From positions 1 through 38,884 of the forward strand of contig NZ_LOHE01000034.1 in NCBI RefSeq assembly GCF_001559865.1: a stretch of DNA of 38,884 nt, written 5' to 3'. Shown piece after piece: positions 8,513 to 17,810 of the stretch. The position numbers and the translations under genes are program-made. A model generated the notes under the pieces. It was not told the origin of the DNA. It did not search any database and saw only the letters and a list, made by a program, of their open reading frames with translations. Each line of letters opens with the position of its first letter. Position 1 is the stretch's first letter. Source of the stretch: Abyssisolibacter fermentans. Its GTDB lineage: Bacteria; Bacillota; Clostridia; Tissierellales; MCWD3.

Positions 8513-9753
8513 AGAAGTTCCTCCAATTTTTCATAAGTGTTTAAAAGCCTTCTATATAAAGTGTCACTTAATTCTAATCGTTCAAGCTCAGTTCCACAGC
8601 TTGTGAGTCTGTTCTTTGCACCCATAAATACTCCGCCCATAAATGTAGAACTATAATGATAATTGCCTGCTATAGTATCAATTATTGATAAAGCACCAGA
8701 TGATAGTGCAGGAGCTATATACGGTTTAAAACCTGTTTTTCTTATTTCTATATTTGCTTTCTTTGCTTTTTCAGTTAAGTAACGAGATATTTCATTATTG
8801 TAGTTTGTAATACTATCTGCAATTATCAATCCTTCTCCATGAGGACCATATGCTCTGCCTTGCGAAATATAATGCTTCATAGTAGTATCCTTACTAGCAT
8901 AGTAACATGCTCTTGCGTTCATTACTCCAAGCCCGTATCCTCTAATTTGTTCAGGAGAAATGCCTTTAAAGTCTAGCGTACCATTATCATCTTTATTGCT
9001 TTCTAAAAAAACAGTTTTAGCTAACAAATCAACAGGATCTGAAACAACTGCAAATATGCCTTTGAAGTTTTTATCTCTAGCCATTTTAGCATAGATACTA
9101 ATAATTTGTGCATTTGCTTTGAATTGAATCATTCTTACATCATCAGTTTCTTTTCCTACAGGAGGTACTCCCTTTGATGCACAAAAAACGAACATATCTG
9201 TATCGAATAATTCTTCATAATCAATTATTGAAACATTAGGAAATATACGATTATTAAATGAAGAATATATTTGATTCATTTCATATTCCCATCTTTGCAG
9301 TTTGTTTGGTGATCTATCATATATTCCTATATTGCTTATATAATCACCACCTAAAAGTCTTAGACCTGTTAAAAGAGTACTGCCTACATCACCAAGTGCT
9401 AATATATTAATTCTCCAATTTTTGGGTAAAGTTAAATTCAAGGTATTTTTCCAGTCAGGGTAAGCTGTATTTACTGCCATTACTTGTTTTAACTTAATTT
9501 TATTTTCCAACCAAGCGGGTATACTTCTAGTTTTTTTAGTGGAAATTTTTTTAATAAGATTTAAATTTTCATTTTCAATAAATAATAATTCAGGGTCAGT
9601 TATGCTGTAATATTTTCTGGAATATAGAGGATTCATACTAAAAGTATAATACACAATATCTTCATATTGTTCTGGATTTTTATTATTTTTTTTCAAGTTA
9701 TTAATTTCATAAAAACTTACTATCAATTTGTTGTCTAATTCATATAAAAACAT
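8509..9753 (-). CDS. Diverged lactate/malate dehydrogenase-family protein
   Basis: A 414-residue protein. Residues 1-110 match nothing I recognise. From about 114 it follows the LDH/MDH plan: nucleotide-binding loop LALGDVGSTLLTG, CASKGVPPVGKETDD in place of the mobile-loop region, VSDPVDLL, an arginine in GVMNAR (R281) and the catalytic histidine in YGPHGEG (H305). The relay aspartate expected three residues before R281 reads as Met278, so substrate or chemistry probably differs from true LDH. It lies 18 nt downstream of the giant fusion gene and overlaps the flavoprotein gene (ATGA), with SD TAGGAG at its own start. Family call is good; lactate as substrate is doubtful. Confidence 0.75.
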   Translation of the reverse strand: MFLYELDNKLIVSFYEINNLKKNNKNPEQYEDIVYYTFSMNPLYSRKYYSITDPELLFIENENLNLIKKISTKKTRSIPAWLENKIKLKQVMAVNTAYPDWKNTLNLTLPKNWRINILALGDVGSTLLTGLRLLGGDYISNIGIYDRSPNKLQRWEYEMNQIYSSFNNRIFPNVSIIDYEELFDTDMFVFCASKGVPPVGKETDDVRMIQFKANAQIISIYAKMARDKNFKGIFAVVSDPVDLLAKTVFLESNKDDNGTLDFKGISPEQIRGYGLGVMNARACYYASKDTTMKHYISQGRAYGPHGEGLIIADSITNYNNEISRYLTEKAKKANIEIRKTGFKPYIAPALSSGALSIIDTIAGNYHYSSTFMGGVFMGAKNRLTSCGTELERLELSDTLYRRLLNTYEKLEELL

Positions 9754-9771
9754 ATATTATCACTCCTAAAA

Positions 9772-12700
9772 TTAGCTTTGCCTTATAATAATGTCTTCAA
9801 GTCTTTGTAAATGTTCAAGGTCATTAGTTATATATTTTGAAGGATTTATATTCCAATCGTAATTTACATTTTGACCATGATCAGGATACCTTGGATGAAT
9901 AAATATTTCACCTAAATGTTGTAATGTCAAGCTGCGTTGATGCCTTGCTTGATATTCTTTTTCCATGGTTTTTACTATATCAAGTGCGTTTATTAAAGCA
10001 ATTTTTGAAAGATAGTATATAAATTTATTATCCGCATTTTTTATAAATGATGGTGAAGCATATGGCAATATCAAATTCATAGAAGGCAGCAAGTTTCTTT
10101 GTGGATTTGCTCCTCTCCATATTGAATCTCCTCCTATAAAAGGATATAACAAACTTTCTTTAAACCATAAATTAAGGTTAGGGATAAAATATGCACTGTC
10201 TGCTTCTCTGTTTTGTATATCCATTAGTTCTTTACCTCTTCCGGATAGAAGACCTACAAGTATTTTAACAACCTTAACATTGTATTTTTTCAGTAATGGA
10301 TCTATAACTTTCATTCTATAACCTTTGTTTAGTAAATCATCAACTAGTATAATTGGACTATCAAAAGCTTTAATCATTTTAATTTGATTTTCCAGATTCA
10401 TATAATATGGATAGGCATTAATGGTAAAGCTTCTTAAGTTAGGTCTAAACATTTTTTCGGTATGCATTGATTTAGTAACTGTATTTGGTACTATATAGCC
10501 ATTCAGAATAGAACCAAATGGAACGCACATATTTTCGCCCAATATACGTGGTACCTGTTGTTTTGTAGGAACGTCATTCATCTTACAAATTTTGCTAACA
10601 ATAGCTTCATTAGTCATATTTCTATCAAAAGATAGTGTTAGTTGATTAGGATACAATTTTGTCAAAGCCATTTGAAGTCTTTTTCTACTACGTGTGATTG
10701 CTTTTTTTACATTTGGATTACTTCTAAATGGTTCTTTAATAACAGATTCTACATCTAAACTTAGTGTACAAGGATTGCTTATACTGATTCCCATTATTGG
10801 GTTATCGGAACTTGTACTTGGAATTTGCTTAAAACCTTGTAGTTTCAGTATTTCATAAACGGGTTGTGAAGTTCTATTTGTTATTATATCTTTATAGAGT
10901 GCATAAGTATAATCTTTTGCCAAGCAAAAGGCTAATGTTTCTGTTAATATAACTTGATTAAGATTTTGATGGTCTGAGGAAGTATAAATACCATCTAAAA
11001 CGATCAGTCTTCCTACTGAATGTTGTCTAATATATTCTGAAACAGTACTATTTTTAAATTCATTATAAATCATGTTAGACCTTACCCAATGAAAAGCTGA
11101 AAAACCAATAATCTTTCCAGCGTTATCTAAATCACGTACTATTATCATTCTAGAGCTGAATCTAGATTTTATGCTTTTGAGTTTTAAATATACATCGTAA
11201 TTTTTATCAAAGAATATATTATGAAGTATATTTACCAGATTGTCATCAATATTTTCTACAATATTAATATCTAAAGAATTTGTTTTGATTAAGGTCTTAT
11301 ATTGAGGTTCTCTTCTATAAATACCATATTTATATATATATTTTTGAGCTAGAGGATCTATTAGTTCAGAAATATCTCTGTTTTCATCAATATAACTTCT
11401 TATTTGTGTTGAACTGATGTCTTCATATTGAGGTGGTAAAGTTAATTTAATTACATCATTATTTATTTGCTTAATAGTTTCATTTATTTTTATATCATCC
11501 TGTTCTGAGGATAAAAAGCTTTTTCTAGAAAAAATCAAATGTGCAAAATTAAGTATTGAATATTTATCATCCGACTTTTTTTTGTATCCTGATGCATTTA
11601 AAACTACATCACTACCAACAGCAATATATATTTTTCTGCTATCAAAGATTTCAGTAAGTTGTTTCAAACTTGTAGGATTTGCTATATTTATAGAAAAATT
11701 TTGCGGAAACAGATATATATTTGTTTCATCAGCTATGGACATAGAAATAATGTTTTCTCTAAGTTCGTGAGGTTGTGCTTTCTTCGACCATGAAAATTCA
11801 TCGACTGCTAAATAAACTTCAAAGCCTAAATTTCTTATTTCCTTAGCTATTTCTTTATGACCTAAAGTAAATGGATCGAATGTACCTGGGAAAAAAGCTA
11901 TTTTTTTATCATTTTTTAAGTTGAGTTTACCAATAAAAAATGTGTAATCAGCTATAAACCTATATATATAGTTAATTGAAGCTGAATTGTTGAAAAATAG
12001 CAGTTCATTATTTTCTTTAATAGGCAACAATGTAAGTAATTTTTTGCCTATTATACCAGCTATCTTATGTTTTTGTTTAAAATTTAAAATAGTCGAACCG
12101 AAAATGTCTATACCTATAATACGTAAAGTTTCTCTTTTTATTTGTTTGTCAAAGCTTGCTAGTCCGTTCAGTAACATACCTAACATTTTATTTAGTCTAT
12201 TGTTATAAATATCTTCAGCTTCTGGGAATAATTCATTATAATTCTTATAGTTTTGTATAGCAATTCCAATAGTTTTATAGATTAAATAGGTTATCTGGAA
12301 GTTTGATTTTTTAGTCTTATCTATAAAATCATAAATAATTTCATCTAGTTCGCTAGGTTGTAAAAACAATAATATTTTACCTAAATATTCAGGGATATAC
12401 CTTGTAAAATGATATCCTTCTATTTCTAATGCTCTAAGTAGTTCAATAGTAACATCATTGCGTTCTTCGAGTGATAAGAAAGGTGCTATTTTTACCAAAG
12501 CATCTCCAGCATGATTACGAACGTTTTCTACTGAGCTGACTTTTAGTAAATTACATAGGTGCATAGCAGTATATATACCGTTTTGCTTTGGATTAATTAC
12601 AACTTGTTCTAACAAGAACTGGATGTTGATTTTTTTTGTTATCCAGCTAGTAGCACTTTTTAAATTTTTCAAGAAAATATCAGATATATTTTTAACGTCT

Positions 12701-14673
12701 TGATTGTAATTATTCTCAAGTTTTCTTAAAATTAATTCATCCAAATTTAGCTTGCTTGCAATCTTGAATTTTAGATAATTTTCCGCTTGCATTTTTGAAT
12801 GTGAGCAATTAGTGACTATTATTTTTTTTAGTTTATTTACAAAATTAGTATCTAAATCTATTCTATTTAACAGGTTATAAGTTCTTTCTAAAGCAGATAA
12901 CCTTATTATTTGATTATCGCTTGATAATTTATATAATATAAAATCAAACATAGTTTCTAAAGGTTTATCAATTATATTTATATATGGAATATGTTTAACT
13001 ATTTGCAGTAAATAAAATTGCGTTGTATCATCACCGAATTCATTGTTTTCATAATATTTCAATATAATGTCCCGATATTTTTTCTTTTGTTTTTCGCTTG
13101 AATTAGCAAGCAAAGAAGCTAACATTATTCTAAGACTAAATGTAATCCATTCTCTATGAACGTCTAAAATCTTATGATCGGGATTGAGAAATAGTTTAAC
13201 ATAATCATCTAAAAGTCTATAGCTGGTGATTAAAGGTTGGTCTAGCTGAACATTCTGAGGTACTTCTTTTCTATATTCTTCATCAAATTCTGCTATAAGC
13301 TTACCTATTAATAAAGCTGCTTGTTTTCTTATATCCTCATCCTTATAGATTAGTAGGTCATATAAAAATTTAATAGTTATTATCTTTTGGTTTTGTGTTA
13401 GATAAGTAGAATATTCTTCTAATATTTGTATGTATCCTCTTAAATCCATCCAATCATTTTCACTTCTTGCTAGTTCTAAAATAGAGGTTAATGATACTTC
13501 ATTTCTAAGTTGATACATTAGGTTTATATTGTGTTCAATCGCTTGATATTTAATATTATCAATGATTTGATCTTCATGCATCAACGAATAATATTTTCTC
13601 TTACGCTGGGTATTTTTTATAGCTATATTTTCATTAAGCCAATCTACATTTATGCCTAGATCTACCATGTAATACTCAAAATCATGAAGCTTATTATATA
13701 CTTTTTGATACCTGCGTTTTTTATCTTCATCTAAATTATCAAGCTTATTTAAGACAATATCAAAAGATTCCTCCAAAGAAAATATATGCATTTGAGGTTT
13801 TTCATTTTTAGTTTTTTTATTTTTAACTCTAAAATCAGAATATATTAAAACAAGAGATTCGAGTGATAGATTTTCAAGTTCTAAATCCCAAGTTGAATGA
13901 TTAACAGCAATATGTCCGATGTACTGAATTTTGTTATTTTTAAACCATAAATCAGTATAATAATAATGAAGATATGGAACACGTTTTGATTCTTCAACTT
14001 TGCAACCATATTTACCAATATCATGCCCAATTGCAGCACCACAAACTCTTCCCATATCGATGTGGACTCCGGCAGCTTTTAATTGTCTTCCTATACTCAT
14101 AGCTACTAAGCTAACACCACTGATATGTTCAAGAGTATTATGGTTAGTAACTTCTTTGTTAAGCTTCATCATTTCATATACGTTTTTGTCTAAGAAAATA
14201 TTTTTGAATCTTTTATATTCATAAGAATTTATTAAATCGTATTCCTCATCATCAGTTAAAAAAACTAGAGGATATTTACTATATATATTTTTTATTTTAT
14301 TTGTTCTTTCAAGAGTAGAAAATATTTTTAAAATTTCAAGATATAAATTACATACATCATTGAGATTAATATCTAAATCTATTTCAACAGCAGCAGGAAA
14401 GGAAAAATGCAAAGTGTATTGGTATATATAGTAAAGCAGATTAGAAGGTAAATCTTCATTAGAGAGATAATCTAAAAGATTATAAAATAAGTCTAATATA
14501 GAAGAACATCCGTAGTCTTCGTTTTTTATCATTAAATCCAACTTATTTATAAAAGAAGTATCATGAAAAAACTTTTTTGTAAAATCAAGTTTAGCGGTAT
14601 CTGATTTTAGGTAACTTAGTCCTAAAAGTCGAATATATATTTTTTTATGGATCAAAGATGTATTAGGCTTCAT
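9772..14673 (-). CDS. Giant fusion: HD domain, helical repeats, NadD-like, GNAT-like and PRTase-like domains
   Basis: A 1633-residue predicted soluble protein. About 178-285 is an HD phosphohydrolase-type domain with complete metal ligands (H183, H217-D218 in GHDIGK, D280 in YSDF). About 390-890 is helical, HEAT-like repeat sequence. About 923-1120 is a NadD-like nucleotidyltransferase with PGTFDPFTLGH (TxGH, H939) and ISSTQIR (1086-1092). About 1135-1290 resembles a GNAT acyltransferase (weak). About 1380-1500 resembles a type I phosphoribosyltransferase with ILVDDLLNKG (1442-1451), where the usual TTG after DD is altered. SD AAGGAGGT sets the start. It is the first gene of the three-gene coupled block. 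Predicted chemistry is nucleotidyl transfer plus phosphohydrolysis on a nucleotide-like intermediate; pathway unknown. The gene is intact, with no frameshift. Confidence 0.75.
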   Translation of the reverse strand: MKPNTSLIHKKIYIRLLGLSYLKSDTAKLDFTKKFFHDTSFINKLDLMIKNEDYGCSSILDLFYNLLDYLSNEDLPSNLLYYIYQYTLHFSFPAAVEIDLDINLNDVCNLYLEILKIFSTLERTNKIKNIYSKYPLVFLTDDEEYDLINSYEYKRFKNIFLDKNVYEMMKLNKEVTNHNTLEHISGVSLVAMSIGRQLKAAGVHIDMGRVCGAAIGHDIGKYGCKVEESKRVPYLHYYYTDLWFKNNKIQYIGHIAVNHSTWDLELENLSLESLVLIYSDFRVKNKKTKNEKPQMHIFSLEESFDIVLNKLDNLDEDKKRRYQKVYNKLHDFEYYMVDLGINVDWLNENIAIKNTQRKRKYYSLMHEDQIIDNIKYQAIEHNINLMYQLRNEVSLTSILELARSENDWMDLRGYIQILEEYSTYLTQNQKIITIKFLYDLLIYKDEDIRKQAALLIGKLIAEFDEEYRKEVPQNVQLDQPLITSYRLLDDYVKLFLNPDHKILDVHREWITFSLRIMLASLLANSSEKQKKKYRDIILKYYENNEFGDDTTQFYLLQIVKHIPYINIIDKPLETMFDFILYKLSSDNQIIRLSALERTYNLLNRIDLDTNFVNKLKKIIVTNCSHSKMQAENYLKFKIASKLNLDELILRKLENNYNQDVKNISDIFLKNLKSATSWITKKINIQFLLEQVVINPKQNGIYTAMHLCNLLKVSSVENVRNHAGDALVKIAPFLSLEERNDVTIELLRALEIEGYHFTRYIPEYLGKILLFLQPSELDEIIYDFIDKTKKSNFQITYLIYKTIGIAIQNYKNYNELFPEAEDIYNNRLNKMLGMLLNGLASFDKQIKRETLRIIGIDIFGSTILNFKQKHKIAGIIGKKLLTLLPIKENNELLFFNNSASINYIYRFIADYTFFIGKLNLKNDKKIAFFPGTFDPFTLGHKEIAKEIRNLGFEVYLAVDEFSWSKKAQPHELRENIISMSIADETNIYLFPQNFSINIANPTSLKQLTEIFDSRKIYIAVGSDVVLNASGYKKKSDDKYSILNFAHLIFSRKSFLSSEQDDIKINETIKQINNDVIKLTLPPQYEDISSTQIRSYIDENRDISELIDPLAQKYIYKYGIYRREPQYKTLIKTNSLDINIVENIDDNLVNILHNIFFDKNYDVYLKLKSIKSRFSSRMIIVRDLDNAGKIIGFSAFHWVRSNMIYNEFKNSTVSEYIRQHSVGRLIVLDGIYTSSDHQNLNQVILTETLAFCLAKDYTYALYKDIITNRTSQPVYEILKLQGFKQIPSTSSDNPIMGISISNPCTLSLDVESVIKEPFRSNPNVKKAITRSRKRLQMALTKLYPNQLTLSFDRNMTNEAIVSKICKMNDVPTKQQVPRILGENMCVPFGSILNGYIVPNTVTKSMHTEKMFRPNLRSFTINAYPYYMNLENQIKMIKAFDSPIILVDDLLNKGYRMKVIDPLLKKYNVKVVKILVGLLSGRGKELMDIQNREADSAYFIPNLNLWFKESLLYPFIGGDSIWRGANPQRNLLPSMNLILPYASPSFIKNADNKFIYYLSKIALINALDIVKTMEKEYQARHQRSLTLQHLGEIFIHPRYPDHGQNVNYDWNINPSKYITNDLEHLQRLEDIIIRQS

Positions 14674-14730
14674 AAAGTATTACCTCCTTATGTGTTCTAA
14701 ATAGCTCTTATAAAAAATTATATTATTACC

Positions 14731-14740
14731 ATTATATCAC
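14731..14740 (-). promoter_or_regulatory. Minus-strand promoter for the fusion-gene operon
   Basis: On the minus strand the sequence reads TG-A-TATAAT (TATAAT at 14736-14731, TG at 14739-14738), about 58 nt upstream of the start at 14673. TTGCAC lies 20 bp further upstream, slightly too far for an ideal -35. The gap 14674-14916 shows no other feature and no clear terminator for the upstream prenyltransferase gene, so read-through is possible. Confidence 0.4.
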
Positions 14741-14916
14741 TTTTTTAAATAGTCTAGTGCAAATTAATCAAGAAAATTTTAACAATTATTTTGCAAGTAG
14801 TCTAATTTTTATAATTAAAAATAGAGTGAGATAATTCATAGTAAAAATATACAAGGATTTGATACCAATGAAAACCTAATCAGAGAATATAATTCATTTT
14901 TACATCTGTCCACGTA

Positions 14917-15555
14917 TTAACCACCTAATGTAATATCTTGTTTATTATACCATTTTAAAGCATCATATAAGTGTTGAGGTTTAAACTCTGGCCAATAATC
15001 ATCTACAACATAAAAATCAGTATAAACAGATTGAACTGGAAGAAATCCACTAAGACGTCTTCTTCCACCCCATCTAATTATCAAATCTATTCTAGGTATA
15101 AATTTTGATTTAATCATTTCGTTTATATTACCTGAGTTATTGTTGCTCTTAACATCCATTAGATCCCACTGCCATCCGTAGTTTACTAGAAAATTAACCT
15201 TAACAGTGCCTTTACCAAATTTTTTGTGCTGGGTATATGGAAGTAATTCTTTTGGAAACATTTTTGATTTTGTATTTCCAACTACTAATAGTTCAGCATC
15301 GTAATCATGTAGCATTGTAACAGCATTAACGCAAGCTTTTGTAAAAGCATGTGTTTGAATTGAAGGTCGTTTTGTATTATCCATAGTAAAGCCATAAAAA
15401 GTCAGTTCTTTTATGCCAATTTCTTTGCATAATTTAAATATTTCCATACCAGGATTTAATCCTTCGTCATAACCTTGTTCTTTACGTAGCCCATTTTTAC
15501 ATGCCCATCTTCTATTACCATCAGGAATTATTCCTATATGATTTGGTATTCTCAT
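14917..15555 (-). CDS. Diverged cis-prenyltransferase (undecaprenyl diphosphate synthase family)
   Basis: A 212-residue member of the UppS family, which condenses isopentenyl diphosphate units in cis. Family landmarks are all present in altered form: IIPDGNRRWA with catalytic D12, GYDEG (usually GHxxG), LTFYGFTMDNTKRP, NYGWQWD, IIRWGGRRRLSGFLP (usually IRTGGE.RLSNF) and a C-terminal DYWPEF. It is 30-40 residues shorter than housekeeping UppS and is not next to frr/cdsA/dxr. I read it as a paralogue with another acceptor or chain length, belonging with the 9772-14673 gene by orientation. AGGAGGT precedes the start. Confidence 0.8.
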   Translation of the reverse strand: MRIPNHIGIIPDGNRRWACKNGLRKEQGYDEGLNPGMEIFKLCKEIGIKELTFYGFTMDNTKRPSIQTHAFTKACVNAVTMLHDYDAELLVVGNTKSKMFPKELLPYTQHKKFGKGTVKVNFLVNYGWQWDLMDVKSNNNSGNINEMIKSKFIPRIDLIIRWGGRRRLSGFLPVQSVYTDFYVVDDYWPEFKPQHLYDALKWYNKQDITLGG

Positions 15556-15798
15556 AAAAAAAATACCTCCTATTATTATTTTTGAAAATTACAGGAAATA
15601 ATAGACAATTTTTTTTGATTTATTATTTCACATATTGATGTTAAATCTATATAGTTTTTAAGATATATATATTATCAACAAATCTTGTATTTTTATACCA
15701 TTTATGGCCACATATATTTTGTTATGGATATTTTACATAAGTCAAAAAATTTTTTTTAGGAAATAATACTAATAACAAATTAATTAGGAGGAATTTAA

Positions 15799-15972
15799 AT
15801 GGAAAGGTATGTAGTTAGAACAGATACATTAGTTTCAAAACCATTATCTAGAAAGGAAGCTATTGAAAGAGTAAAAAGCTATGCTAAACAAGGTGTTTCA
15901 GCTTACATAGTATCAGAAGATGAAGCACAAAGATTAAAGAACTCAGAGTTTAATAAACCTACTTGGGAATAA
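15799..15972 (+). CDS. Small 57-residue conserved-looking protein
   Basis: A 57-residue soluble protein (starts MERYVVRTDT, ends FNKPTWE) with an ideal AGGAGGA SD and its own strong terminator 30 nt downstream, which argues that it is a real gene. It is charged, with a predicted helix (SRKEAIERVKSYAKQG) then a strand (VSAYIVSEDEA), consistent with a small alpha/beta fold. No cysteines, membrane segment or signal peptide. Function not recognised. It is divergent from the cis-prenyltransferase gene, with 243 bp between them. Confidence 0.75.
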   Translation: MERYVVRTDTLVSKPLSRKEAIERVKSYAKQGVSAYIVSEDEAQRLKNSEFNKPTWE

Positions 15973-16001
15973 TATTATGAATAATCAGGGTTAAATATTA
16001 G

Positions 16002-16038
16002 AAATGTATCTTATGAAATATTAAGATACATTTTTTTT
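16002..16038 (+). terminator. Strong terminator after the 57-residue gene
   Basis: AAATGTATCTTA (16002-16013) pairs perfectly with TAAGATACATTT (16022-16033) around an 8-nt loop. The T-run extends to 16038. Confidence 0.85.
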
Positions 16039-16094
16039 AAGCAGAGAGAGTCGTATGCTTCAATGAATTACGTTATGGCTTACGCATCATATAC

Positions 16095-16122
16095 ACAACT
16101 AAATTAGAAGTTTCATATTATA
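16095..16122 (+). promoter_or_regulatory. Candidate sigma-K-type promoter for the CotA-like gene
   Basis: CATATTATA (16114-16122) matches the mother-cell sigma-K -10 pattern CATAnnnTA, with AC 17 bp upstream (16095-16096). The ATG is 41 nt downstream. B. subtilis cotA is sigma-K dependent. In AT-rich DNA this short pattern is weak evidence alone. Confidence 0.35.
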
Positions 16123-16162
16123 GTATTATATGTAGATAGTAATATAAAGGAGATAGTCAAAA

Positions 16163-17698
16163 ATGACTCTATCTAAATTTGTAGATAAATTACCAACAAT
16201 TAAAACTATAAAACCTACAGGTAAAATTGATGGTGCTGATTATTATCAGATTAGAATCCAACAATTTAAGCAAAAACTCCATAGAGATCTTGACAAAACT
16301 ACTGTATGGGGATTTGAAGGGAACTACCCAGGACCAACTATTGAGGTTAAAATGAATGAATTGATAAAAGTTAAGTGGATAAATGACCTTCCAGAAAAAC
16401 ATTTACTCCCTGTTGATACAACAGTACATGGTGCTGAAGCAAATAAACCTAGAGTCAGAACAGTAATCCATCTTCATGGAGGAGTAGTACGACCAGACAG
16501 TGATGGTTATCCAGATGCATGGTATACTAAAGAATATAAAGAAGTAGGTCCTGCTTTTACTAGAAAAATATATGATTATCCAAACAGACAGCGCGGTACA
16601 ACTCTATGGTATCATGCTCATGCAATTGGTATAACACGCCTTAATGTATATGCAGGTATAGCTGGCGCATATATAATTCGAGACCCTTTTGAAGAATGGT
16701 TTAATCTGCCAAAAGGACGTTATGAGAAACTCTTGTTTATTCAAGATAGATCTTTTAATGATGATGGTTCTTACTATTATCCAACTGAACCAAAACCACC
16801 TGTACCGGATGTGTACCCTTCTGTAGTTCCAGATTTTTTTGGAGAAAACATATTAGTAAACGGAAAAGTTTGGCCGTATTTAGAAGTTGAACCAAGAAAG
16901 TATAGATTTCGAATAATAAATGGTTCAAATTCAAGATTTTATAGGATGAGATTTTCTTCAGGGCAGCCTTTCTATCAAATTGGAACTGATGGAGGCTTGC
17001 TTAGTTCACCAGTTATAACTAGTCAGATTCTATTAGCTCCTGCTGAACGAGCGGATGTAATAGTAGATTTTACTAGATTTATGGGGCAAAGTATAGTAAT
17101 GACTAATGATGCTCCTTCGCCGTATCCACGAGGAAATCCTGTTGATTTGGACACTGATGGTCAAATTATGCAATTTAGAGTATCGCTTCCACTTTCAGGT
17201 TGTGACTTCAGTAATATTCCCTATAAGTTGAGTACAATTATGCCGTTACATGAAAATCATGCAAGGTTAGTAAGGAATCTTACTCTTGTAAGGGAAACAG
17301 ATAAATATAATAGAGCATTTCTTCTTCTCGATGGGAAGAGATGGGATGATCCAATTACAATTAAACCTAAGCTTGGCAGTATAGAAGTTTGGAATTTAAT
17401 CAATCTTGCAAATTCTACACATCCGATACACATTCATTTAGTTAATTTTCAAATACTAAGGAGACAACCTTTTGATGTTGAATATTACAAAAAAACTGGA
17501 AAGATACTTGTTACTGGGCAAGCTGTATTACCAGAGCTTAATGAAAGAGGGTGGAAGGACACAGTTAGAGCGAATCCTGGTGAAATTACTACGATAATTA
17601 TGAGATTTGCTCCATATTCAGGTTTATATCCTTGGCATTGCCATATACTAGAACATGAAGATCATGAAATGATGAGACCTTATGAAATCATACATTAA
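16163..17698 (+). CDS. cotA: CotA-like multicopper oxidase (laccase)
   Basis: A 511-residue three-cupredoxin laccase; B. subtilis spore-coat CotA is 513 residues. All four copper-binding blocks are present: HLHGG (H103, H105), WYHAHA (H151, H153), HPIHIH (H420, H423, H425) and HCHILEHEDHEM, which supplies C493 (type 1 Cu), H492, H494, H498 and axial M503. No signal peptide, as expected for a coat enzyme made in the mother cell. It couples oxidation of phenolics, bilirubin or Mn to O2 reduction, an activity notable in an anaerobe. SD AAAGGAGATAG. Monocistronic, closed by a 20-bp hairpin. Confidence 0.88.
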   Translation: MTLSKFVDKLPTIKTIKPTGKIDGADYYQIRIQQFKQKLHRDLDKTTVWGFEGNYPGPTIEVKMNELIKVKWINDLPEKHLLPVDTTVHGAEANKPRVRTVIHLHGGVVRPDSDGYPDAWYTKEYKEVGPAFTRKIYDYPNRQRGTTLWYHAHAIGITRLNVYAGIAGAYIIRDPFEEWFNLPKGRYEKLLFIQDRSFNDDGSYYYPTEPKPPVPDVYPSVVPDFFGENILVNGKVWPYLEVEPRKYRFRIINGSNSRFYRMRFSSGQPFYQIGTDGGLLSSPVITSQILLAPAERADVIVDFTRFMGQSIVMTNDAPSPYPRGNPVDLDTDGQIMQFRVSLPLSGCDFSNIPYKLSTIMPLHENHARLVRNLTLVRETDKYNRAFLLLDGKRWDDPITIKPKLGSIEVWNLINLANSTHPIHIHLVNFQILRRQPFDVEYYKKTGKILVTGQAVLPELNERGWKDTVRANPGEITTIIMRFAPYSGLYPWHCHILEHEDHEMMRPYEIIH

Positions 17699-17764
17699 AA
17701 AAGAATTTCAATGCAATTATATTTTGAACTAAAAACACATTATATCAAATGCTTTTGAGGAGCT

Positions 17765-17810
17765 ATATTAATAAACCATGAGATTGTTATATCTCATGGT
17801 TTATTAATAT
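17765..17810 (+). terminator. 20-bp perfect hairpin terminator after the oxidase gene
   Basis: 17765-17784 pairs perfectly with 17791-17810 around the 6-nt loop TGTTAT; the core is AAACCATGAGAT/ATCTCATGGTTT. No long T-run follows. Confidence 0.7.

Noticed and set aside
9772-14673. Misassembly or fused neighbouring genes explaining the giant ORF
   Set aside because: The frame is open for 1633 codons with continuous domain order and no internal SD-plus-start at domain borders that I could see, so a true fusion is simpler.
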